Source: JAHFLD01 sp964367145 (lineage in GTDB: Bacteria; Patescibacteriota; Minisyncoccia; UBA6257; 1-14-0-10-40-38). Taken from it: a DNA stretch of 11,877 bases. Numbering within the stretch: the stretch's first letter is position 1; each line of letters starts with the position of its first letter. A model generated the notes under the pieces. The model saw only the letters and a list, made by a program, of their open reading frames with translations, was not told where the DNA came from and did not search any database. Location: the NCBI GenBank assembly GCA_964367145.1, contig CAYIWJ010000019.1, positions 1 through 11,877 on the forward strand. The letters run 5' to 3'. This document shows, one piece after another, positions 7,007 through 11,877 of the stretch. A program made the translations under genes and the position numbers.

Positions 7007-8290
7007 ATGTCATTTAGTCGGACTCAACTTGTAATCGGTGGCGCTGTGCTGGCGGTCGTTTTGTTTTTTGTTTTGCTCTTTTTGAGAGTTATTCCGGGAC
7101 TTCGAGATTCTGGGCCGACAACACAGTTGTCAACGGTTGAGGTTTGGGGAGTTTTTGAAGACGCGCAGGTTTTGCAAGAACTTAAATCGGCGGTGCCGTT
7201 TCGCTATCGCGGCTTTGATCCGGCAACTTATGAAGCCGATTTGGTAAACGCGCTCGCGGCCGGTAACGGGCCGGATGTGTTCATGGTTCATAATACCTGG
7301 TTGCCGAAGCATTTTGACAAGTTAAAACAGATTCCAGAAAAATTTTTGCCCTACGCTTCGTTTTTAAATCTTTTTCCGAAAGTTGTGGAACAGGATTTTG
7401 GCCCAAACGGCGCGGTTTATGCTTTGCCGCTCTACATTGACACTCTCGCGATGCTTTACAATAAGGATATTTTTGACGCGAAGGGCATTGCTTTGCCACC
7501 AAAAACTTGGAGTGAGTTTGCCAAGCTCGTTCCTTCGCTCCGTGAGCTTGACTCAAAGGGTCGGGTGGTAAAGGCCGCCGCCGCGATCGGTGGTTCGGCG
7601 AAAAGCATTAATCGGGCGACGGATTTATTAAACGCCTTAATGCTACAGTCGGGGGTTTCCATGACTTCTGACGATTTTGATCGAGCAACATTTGCCACTG
7701 CGGGTAAGCAGGCGTTTGATTTTTATTTGACCTTTGCTAATCCGGCCAATTCGGCTTTTACCTGGTCGGAAGATTTTCCTTATTCCATAGATAGCTTTGC
7801 TGATGAATCGACTGCGGTTATCTTTAACTATTCTTATCAACAGGCCGCTCTAAAACAAAAAAATCCTTTTTTGCGGGTTGGGGTCGCGCCTTTGCCGCAA
7901 CCGGTGTCGGCTTCTCGTTCGGTTACTTTTGCCAACTATTGGGGTTTCGCGGTTTCGGCGCGGAGCGCGCACCCAGAGGCCGCGGCGCAATTCGTGGTTG
8001 GATTGGTTACGGATCAGGCGCGCGCTAAAAAATATTTTGACTTAACTTCTCGTCCTTCGGCTCTTCGAACCTTAATTGAAGCGGAGGCGAATTTACCCGA
8101 TCTTGGAGTTTTTGCCAATCAGGCGCTAATCGCCCGTTCCTGGCCGCAGATTGATAATTCTTTAGTGGAGCGAGTGTTTTCCGAGGCGATCGCATCCGTG
8201 CTCAACGTGCGTTTAACACCCGCAGAGGCGCTTACGAATGCCGAACATCAGATTACCGAGGCGATGGAAAGACGAAAAGTGGTTCAATAG
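7007..8290 (+). CDS. Membrane-anchored extracellular solute-binding protein, family 1 (sugar-type)
   Basis: This 427-residue protein resembles the substrate receptors of carbohydrate ABC importers. One N-terminal helix (about 8-28, QLVIGGAVLAVVLFFVLLFL) has no lipobox cysteine and no clear cleavage site, so it is probably an uncleaved anchor. The binding domain follows, with NALAAGNGPDVFMVHNTWL (about 77-95), the hinge motif YALPLYIDTLAMLYNKDIF and LPPKTWSEFAKL, and a C-terminal part with ANYWGFAVSARSAHPEAAAQFV, a typical family-1 stretch. The start is set by the promoter and by the need for the anchor. There is no permease or ATPase gene beside it. Instead a pilin-like gene starts 8 nt after its TAG stop, implying co-transcription with the pilin run. 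The ligand cannot be read from the sequence. Family assignment is strong; a sugar ligand is only the default for the family. Confidence 0.88.
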   Translation: MSFSRTQLVIGGAVLAVVLFFVLLFLRVIPGLRDSGPTTQLSTVEVWGVFEDAQVLQELKSAVPFRYRGFDPATYEADLVNALAAGNGPDVFMVHNTWLPKHFDKLKQIPEKFLPYASFLNLFPKVVEQDFGPNGAVYALPLYIDTLAMLYNKDIFDAKGIALPPKTWSEFAKLVPSLRELDSKGRVVKAAAAIGGSAKSINRATDLLNALMLQSGVSMTSDDFDRATFATAGKQAFDFYLTFANPANSAFTWSEDFPYSIDSFADESTAVIFNYSYQQAALKQKNPFLRVGVAPLPQPVSASRSVTFANYWGFAVSARSAHPEAAAQFVVGLVTDQARAKKYFDLTSRPSALRTLIEAEANLPDLGVFANQALIARSWPQIDNSLVERVFSEAIASVLNVRLTPAEALTNAEHQITEAMERRKVVQ

Positions 8291-8298
8291 TTTGGTAT

Positions 8299-8781
8299 AT
8301 GTCTAAAAAATTATTACTTCTTTTTTTGATTTTTGGGGCGGTTATTGTTTTTGCCGCGCCGTATGTTTCGCAGGCCGCCTTTGGTAATCTACTGCCGGAC
8401 TGCTCGCCGGAGAAGCCGCTGAGCGCCGGTGGGTGTGGTTTGGCGGCTTTCTTGCAATTTATCAATAACATAATCATTTTTCTTTTAAAGGCGACATTTT
8501 TTGTGGCACCGCTCTTTATTGCTTACGGCGGTTTTGTTATGATTACGGCGGGAGGCAATACCGGCAACTTTGAGTCGGGTCTAGGGATTATTAAGAGCGC
8601 TTTGATAGGTATTGTTATCGCGCTGGTTTCCTATTTGCTGGTAACTTTTGTTTTTCGGATCTTGGGGGTTGATATTCCGGTAACCGATGTTCCGGTAGAT
8701 ATTACAAACACCGAGACCAATCCCAATTCTAGTTTTGGCGGCGGAGGTTCGAGCGGTGGCGGGTTTGGCGGTGGGTGGTGA
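8299..8781 (+). CDS. Pilin-like two-helix membrane protein 1 (VirB2/TrbC-like) with glycine-rich tail
   Basis: A 160-residue protein with a signal peptide (KKLLLLFLIFGAVIVFAAP, likely cut near VSQA|A at 26), a short exported segment with two cysteines (C35 and C46, PDCSPEKPLSAGGCG), and two hydrophobic helices at about 50-76 and 92-116. The helices are joined by a small polar loop, TAGGNTGNFESG. This is the layout of VirB2/TrbC pilins and of the T4SS_pilin family (PF18895, from memory) common in Patescibacteria. Unlike its three neighbours it has a long C-terminal extension: a Pro/Val/Thr/Asn-rich part and then FGGGGSSGGGFGGGW at the end. It follows the solute-binding protein by 8 nt and precedes pilin-like gene 2 by 12 nt. 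It ends with TGA. Assembly into a filament is not proven. Confidence 0.75.
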   Translation: MSKKLLLLFLIFGAVIVFAAPYVSQAAFGNLLPDCSPEKPLSAGGCGLAAFLQFINNIIIFLLKATFFVAPLFIAYGGFVMITAGGNTGNFESGLGIIKSALIGIVIALVSYLLVTFVFRILGVDIPVTDVPVDITNTETNPNSSFGGGGSSGGGFGGGW

Positions 8782-8793
8782 TTTTTTTAAGAT

Positions 8794-9126
8794 ATGTTCA
8801 ATTTTTTACTTTTATTTGTAAGTAGGGCTTTGGCGGAGGGTGGTTCTGTGCCCGGGGGTAGTAACTCTGCGATTCGCCTACCGAACCCTTTGCGGATCAA
8901 CAGTTTGGAGGCGCTTTTAGACAAGGTGGTAACCGGACTTATTTATCTGGCGGTGCCGGTGGTAACGCTGATGATTCTGATCGGTGCTTTTCAGATGCTT
9001 TTTTCGGGCGGCGATTCAAGTAAGTTTGAAAAGGGGAAGCAGACTATTTATTATGCCTTAATTGGTTTGGTGGTGGTCTTACTGGCTCGCGGTCTGGCCG
9101 ATATTATTGTTTTTATTTTTCGTTAA
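8794..9126 (+). CDS. Pilin-like two-helix membrane protein 2 (VirB2/TrbC-like)
   Basis: A 110-residue protein with a short signal peptide (FNFLLLFVSRALA, likely cut after ALA at 14) and a Gly/Ser/Pro-rich mature start. Two hydrophobic helices follow at about 44-70 (TGLIYLAVPVVTLMILIGAF) and 85-109 (ALIGLVVVLLARGLADIIVF). They are joined by FSGGDSSKFEKGKQTI, a loop that matches the other members in position and in the G-G-D...K/R...E...K pattern. This makes it a paralogue of its neighbours and the most typical VirB2-like one. It starts 12 nt after gene 1 and its stop is 2 nt before gene 3, with no Shine-Dalgarno sequence, so coupled translation is likely. The charged LARG motif in the second helix recurs in pilins 3 (LSRV) and 4 (LARG). 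Confidence 0.78.
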   Translation: MFNFLLLFVSRALAEGGSVPGGSNSAIRLPNPLRINSLEALLDKVVTGLIYLAVPVVTLMILIGAFQMLFSGGDSSKFEKGKQTIYYALIGLVVVLLARGLADIIVFIFR

Positions 9127-9128
9127 CT

Positions 9129-9533
9129 ATGCGTCTTACTAGAATTATTTTCTTGAGCGTTGTTGGTTTGAGTTTGATTTTGCCCTGGTCGTCTCAAGCG
9201 GGCGGTCTCTCTGCTTTGCCCGCATCCGGAGTTCAATTGGCGCAAAACGATTTTGATTACTATAACTCCGCGAATAGTGATGGTGGAAGTATTCGTACTA
9301 AGGAAGACGTGGTGCGAGTGGTGAATCGCGCGATCAATATTCTTTTTGGTTCTTTGCTTTTGCTAGCGGTACTGTTTTTATTGATTGCGGCCTATCACTT
9401 TCTTTTTGGCGGGGATGATTCGGGTCGGATTGAAACCGCCAAGACCATGATTCGCTACACTATTATCGCTATTTTGGTCGGGGGACTGTCGCGAGTTATC
9501 GTTGCGCTGACGCTTTATCTAATTGGTCTCTAG
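9129..9533 (+). CDS. Pilin-like two-helix membrane protein 3 (VirB2/TrbC-like)
   Basis: A 134-residue member of the same set. It has a signal peptide (RLTRIIFLSVVGLSLILPW, likely cut at SSQA|GG near 24) and a polar exported segment of about 40 residues rich in Asp, Asn, Tyr and Ser (NDFDYYNSANSDGG). Two helices follow at about 70-93 (INILFGSLLLLAVLFLLIAA) and 108-132 (YTIIAILVGGLSRVIVALTL), with the loop FGGDDSGRIETAK between them. The longer polar segment would be the part facing out and is not shared with pilins 2 and 4. It starts 2 nt after gene 2. The 99-nt gap that follows holds a promoter for gene 4 but no convincing terminator, so transcription may continue through. Confidence 0.75.
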   Translation: MRLTRIIFLSVVGLSLILPWSSQAGGLSALPASGVQLAQNDFDYYNSANSDGGSIRTKEDVVRVVNRAINILFGSLLLLAVLFLLIAAYHFLFGGDDSGRIETAKTMIRYTIIAILVGGLSRVIVALTLYLIGL

Positions 9534-9578
9534 TCTCCGGAGATAATTCTGGGGATACACTTTGGCTGGTCTTTCGTT

Positions 9579-9584
9579 TATACT
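9579..9584 (+). promoter_or_regulatory. Probable promoter (-10 box TATACT) of pilin-like gene 4
   Basis: TATACT at 9579-9584 matches the -10 boxes before the MBL and solute-binding protein genes. The -35 region is poor and the box is not extended. Initiation near 9591 would give a leader of about 42 nt before the ATG at 9633, longer than at the other two sites. The 99-nt gap around it has no gene and also contains the 10-nt palindrome TCTCCGGAGA at 9534-9543, directly after the stop of gene 3. Confidence 0.45.
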
Positions 9585-9632
9585 CAATTCAATCGTTTAC
9601 CAAAGGTCGTTTTGATTTAACCGTTTCAATCC

Positions 9633-9992
9633 ATGAATAGTCTTAAAAAAGTTATCAACCTCTCTCTCTTGGGGCTTTCTCTCTTGGCTCCGTTGTCGGG
9701 TTTGGCTCAAGTGGGCGGAGTGCCCAGTGTTCCGCCGCTTTCGGGCGGAGTGAATGTGCTGAACATTGTTACTACGATTATCAATTATGCCTTTGGTTTT
9801 TTATTGCTCCTGGCGGTTGTCTTTATAATTTACGCCGCTTACCTGTATTTGATTGGCGAGGATAAAGAAAAGGCGAAGAGTTTAATTAAGGACGCCGTGT
9901 GGGCGATTGTAATCGGCGCCTTGGCTCGAGGAATTGTGTTTATCGTGGCCCAGCTAATTGGGGTCAATTCCAGCTCGGTCACTGGTGGTTAA
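9633..9992 (+). CDS. Pilin-like two-helix membrane protein 4 (VirB2/TrbC-like)
   Basis: A 119-residue protein with a signal peptide (NSLKKVINLSLLGLSLLAPL, likely cut at GLA|QV near 25), a short Pro/Gly/Val mature start, and two helices at about 48-73 (TTIINYAFGFLLLLAVVFII) and 88-112 (AVWAIVIGALARGIVFIVAQ). The joining loop, LIGEDKEKAKSLIKD, is shorter and more charged than in pilins 1-3. It is the one copy with its own leader, probable promoter and terminator, so it may be expressed at a different level, as expected for a major subunit, although this is inference. It ends with TAA, 22 nt before the terminator hairpin. Confidence 0.77.
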   Translation: MNSLKKVINLSLLGLSLLAPLSGLAQVGGVPSVPPLSGGVNVLNIVTTIINYAFGFLLLLAVVFIIYAAYLYLIGEDKEKAKSLIKDAVWAIVIGALARGIVFIVAQLIGVNSSSVTGG

Positions 9993-10013
9993 TTGACTGC
10001 TATTTTTTTTTGG

Positions 10014-10049
10014 CAAAACGCCGCTCCCTAATGGGTGGCGTTTTGTTTT
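10014..10049 (+). terminator. Rho-independent terminator of the pilin-like cluster
   Basis: A 9-bp stem, CAAAACGCC at 10014-10022 with GGCGTTTTG at 10037-10045, encloses an inner CCC/GGG pair and a TAAT loop. TTTT follows at 10046-10049, and the stem's own T-run adds to it. It lies 22 nt after the stop of pilin-like gene 4 and faces the oppositely directed terminator at 10072-10099. Confidence 0.85.
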
Positions 10050-10071
10050 GCGAGACCTGAATTATTTATGC

Positions 10072-10099
10072 AAATAAAAAGCCCCGCTTGGGCGGGGCT
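10072..10099 (-). terminator. Rho-independent terminator of the SPFH operon
   Basis: A perfect 8-bp GC-rich stem, AGCCCCGC at 10080-10087 with GCGGGGCT at 10092-10099, has a TTGG loop. On the minus strand it is followed by TTTTTATTT. The stem overlaps the TAG stop codon (10100-10098) of the small membrane protein gene, so the end of the coding frame is built into the hairpin. Confidence 0.88.
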
Positions 10100-10535
10100 A
10101 GGGGAAGACGAGGAGCTTTGCTTGCTGGTTTAGGCCGCGGATGTGAAATTTTTGATCGGGCAATCTACCAAGTGGGGTATTGCGATTGTGTGACTCAATA
10201 ACTTTTCCATTCGGAAACCCAAATACTAATGTTCCTTCGCTTGGCGATTCAACTTTCAGATCAAATTGTGAATAATCCGGCAGAATCAACCATGGCGTCC
10301 ATTCCGACTCGCGGATTGTGAGGCGAATTTCTTCGCCTCGCCGGAGTATGATGTAGGCCGGTGGCGGAGGCATTGGAGGCTGGGATATTGTTTCCCGCGA
10401 TTCAGATTGGGATTTTGGAAGGTCTTTGATGATTAGAAACCCTCCAATTCCGGCTAACGTAATTGCGGGGAAGACAAAAAACTTGATGAGTTTTGCTGGG
10501 ACTTTGAAACCAACAATTTGCGGGTTGTGTGCCAT
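10098..10535 (-). CDS. Membrane-anchored small protein of unknown function, partner of the SPFH gene
   Basis: I do not recognise a family. The 145 residues comprise a short basic start, one transmembrane helix at about 16-36 (LIKFFVFPAITLAGIGGFLII), a linker rich in Ser, Glu and Pro with QPPMPPPPAY at 51-60, and a C-terminal domain of about 85 residues. That domain is rich in beta-type patterns (AYIILRRGEEIRLTI, FDLKVESPSEGTLVFGFP) and probably faces outside. The start is supported by a strong Shine-Dalgarno AAAGGAG with 7-nt spacing, the clearest in the window. It lies 2 nt after the SPFH stop, so the two proteins are probably made together. Partner proteins of SPFH families are often small membrane proteins, such as NfeD, but I see no clear NfeD similarity. 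Function is open. Confidence 0.8.
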   Translation of the reverse strand: MAHNPQIVGFKVPAKLIKFFVFPAITLAGIGGFLIIKDLPKSQSESRETISQPPMPPPPAYIILRRGEEIRLTIRESEWTPWLILPDYSQFDLKVESPSEGTLVFGFPNGKVIESHNRNTPLGRLPDQKFHIRGLNQQAKLLVFP

Positions 10536-10537
10536 GA

Positions 10538-11877
10538 CTAGTCTCCTTTCTTCTTGCCCGAATCATCTTCTTTGGAGAGAAATTTGCTGGCGACGGCGCC
10601 TAGCAGGCCACCTTTGCCACGAACTTCGGTTGTATTAACACTGACTCTGGCTTTTTCTCGCAGTCCTAGCGCGACATCGATCCCCGCGGTGGCCGAATCT
10701 CGGACGGCTGGGATTTTCCAGTTTTCTGGACCAGCCTCTGCCTCGGCGATCTTGAGTAATTCTCTACGCCTAGAGTTTAATTCTTCGGCGGCGTCGGCAG
10801 TACCTTCGGCGATGCGCTGTTTCTCGATGGCTTGCTTTACGTTGTCCGAGAAAGCGACATCAATCAAATCCCACGCCACCACTTCAATCCCATATTCTTT
10901 TTCAACCGCGGAAGTCGCGCCTTTTTCGTTGGCGACTAGCTCTTCAATATTGTCGGCGTGTTCGGCATATTTGCGCAGGCGATCTTCCGGTTGCCACTCT
11001 AATTTGAGATGTGGCGGTTCGCTTAAGCGTAGGGTGCAGTTGATTAGCAGATCAAGCGCGGCGCGATTTTCAATGAAGTCGTCTACCGATGAAACACCGG
11101 CAACTTCTCCTAGCGCGCTCGCGATACTGCCCTTGAGGCCTTCGGTGATAGTCTCGAAGTTTACTTCGAGAAAGAGCACGGTACCCTTGCTGTTTGGCAC
11201 ATCCGGAGAGGGGCGTTTGCGTAGATTGCCCTTAATGGTAATCGTGGCTTTGCCAAGCTTCTTGTCTGTTGCCGTCTTTTTTCCACCGGTGGTCACAATA
11301 ACATCGACGGAATCGGTATCAATCTTGTAGTCTATGTATTCAACACTATCGATCCACGGGATGATGGGGTATGGTCCGCCTTCGGACAAGTATCCCTTGA
11401 GACGCATTCCAAAGCGAGTAACTACTCCAAATTGCACCGGTTGGATAATGACGAGGCCTTTGGCAAGAAAGATTATAAGGAAGAGAAACAGGATACTTCC
11501 CTGGAACCAGCGAGCATGTGGGGCATAATCGATTGCCCAGAGACTTCCTACTATGACTATGAGGTAGGTGAGAATGATCTCGCTAAAGCTAAACCCTTCT
11601 GTCTTTGGTGATTCTTTGGCGGCCTTTTTGGCCGCCCCGATCATCGCCTTGAGCTCATCCTCTTCGATTTTCTTGATTGCTTCGGCGAGTGACTTGGAGT
11701 CTTTGAGCTTAAAAGAGATCAACGCATCAAGCTCTTCTCTCTTTTTCACTTCTGCTTCGGAGATGTTCCTAAGAGTTGATTGAGCTTCCTCAATCTGCGG
11801 ATCTAGTTCAGTCTTCTCGTCTCTTTTTGTCCGGAGAGTTTCGATTGTGGTAGGTGCGGCGGTCGTGGCAGTCGTTC
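10538..11877 (-). CDS. SPFH/band-7 domain membrane protein, 5' end beyond the right edge
   Basis: The frame is open from the TAG at 10538-10540 to the right edge, showing 445 residues. A GTG codon at 11749 could be taken as the start. However, the same frame runs on for 42 more codons without a stop, giving a Thr/Ala-rich then charged helical stretch that continues the coiled coil, so the true start is probably outside the window. In visible numbering there is a coiled coil (about 18-90), two transmembrane helices (about 96-115 and 125-143), and the SPFH start IIQPVQFGVVTRFGMRL (about 143-159). The band-7 body runs to about 340, with EYGIEVVAWDLIDVAFSDNVKQAI (positions about 320-343), then a helical AEAEAGPENW region and a basic tail. 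SPFH proteins form membrane cages or scaffolds that order membrane domains and control proteases. The precise subfamily is unclear. Confidence 0.85.
   Translation of the reverse strand, partial: TTATTAAPTTIETLRTKRDEKTELDPQIEEAQSTLRNISEAEVKKREELDALISFKLKDSKSLAEAIKKIEEDELKAMIGAAKKAAKESPKTEGFSFSEIILTYLIVIVGSLWAIDYAPHARWFQGSILFLFLIIFLAKGLVIIQPVQFGVVTRFGMRLKGYLSEGGPYPIIPWIDSVEYIDYKIDTDSVDVIVTTGGKKTATDKKLGKATITIKGNLRKRPSPDVPNSKGTVLFLEVNFETITEGLKGSIASALGEVAGVSSVDDFIENRAALDLLINCTLRLSEPPHLKLEWQPEDRLRKYAEHADNIEELVANEKGATSAVEKEYGIEVVAWDLIDVAFSDNVKQAIEKQRIAEGTADAAEELNSRRRELLKIAEAEAGPENWKIPAVRDSATAGIDVALGLREKARVSVNTTEVRGKGGLLGAVASKFLSKEDDSGKKKGD
10543..10549 (-). promoter_or_regulatory. Strong Shine-Dalgarno site for the small membrane protein
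   Basis: AAAGGAG on the minus strand lies 7 nt before the ATG at 10535 and within the last codons of the SPFH gene. It decides the start of the downstream gene and is exceptional here, because nearly every other start in the window lacks such a site. Confidence 0.85.

Noticed and set aside
4506..8781. UGA recoded to glycine, as in Gracilibacteria or Absconditabacteria
   Set aside because: No in-frame UGA occurs within the long genes, and two genes end at UGA with no sensible extension beyond it.
9534..9543. Palindrome TCTCCGGAGA after the stop of pilin-like gene 3, considered as a terminator
   Set aside because: It is too short for a stable hairpin once a loop is allowed, and no T-run follows.
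9619..9632. GTTTCAATCC-like string resembling the end of some CRISPR repeats
   Set aside because: It occurs once only, with no spacing pattern or cas gene. It is simply the leader of pilin-like gene 4.
10554..11330. A 258-codon open frame on the plus strand
   Set aside because: It is fully antisense to the SPFH gene, is rich in Ser, Ala and Leu as expected from the complement of that gene, and has no recognisable motif.
11747..11749. GTG as start of the SPFH gene
   Set aside because: The same frame stays open for 42 more codons to the window edge with helical, coiled-coil-like content, and no Shine-Dalgarno site precedes the GTG.

Overview
The window looks like part of a chromosome from a small-genome, ultrasmall bacterium of the Candidate Phyla Radiation (Patescibacteria, most likely Parcubacteria-like). 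This rests on the protein mix and not on any database search: a four-domain S1 protein, a LabA-type NYN protein beside rpsO and pnp, a run of tiny two-helix VirB2/TrbC-like pilin proteins, a solute-binding protein with no transporter, tight gene packing and mostly SD-less starts. UGA is used as a stop and never read through inside a gene, so the code is standard (table 11). This argues against the UGA-recoding Gracilibacteria/Absconditabacteria.

Left block, minus strand (1-3420): an RNA and translation block. A strong promoter (TTGACT-17-TACACT) drives rpsA-like S1, rpsO (S15) and an NYN/LabA-type putative nuclease gene, ending at a hairpin terminator near 1375-1396. The N-terminal 421 codons of pnp follow as a separate unit and run off the left edge.

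Middle block, plus strand (3457-6962): divergent from the S1 promoter. It holds a metallo-beta-lactamase-fold protein that has lost its zinc-binding histidines, a small single-pass membrane protein overlapping its end by 17 nt, and full-length gyrA.

Surface block, plus strand (6989-10049): a membrane-anchored family-1 solute-binding protein with a nearly leaderless promoter, followed 8 nt later by three tightly packed pilin-like genes. A fourth pilin-like gene has its own promoter and terminator. No ABC permease or ATPase and no VirB4/VirD4-type ATPase is present in the window. A surface-capture function for this cluster is inference.

Right block, minus strand (10072-11877): an SPFH/band-7 membrane protein, open at the right edge, is translationally close to a small membrane-anchored protein of unknown function. 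The pair ends in a strong terminator facing the pilin terminator. The most interesting observations are the solute-binding protein/pilin cassette, the zinc-less MBL protein, the short-leader TATACT promoters and the SPFH/partner pair.
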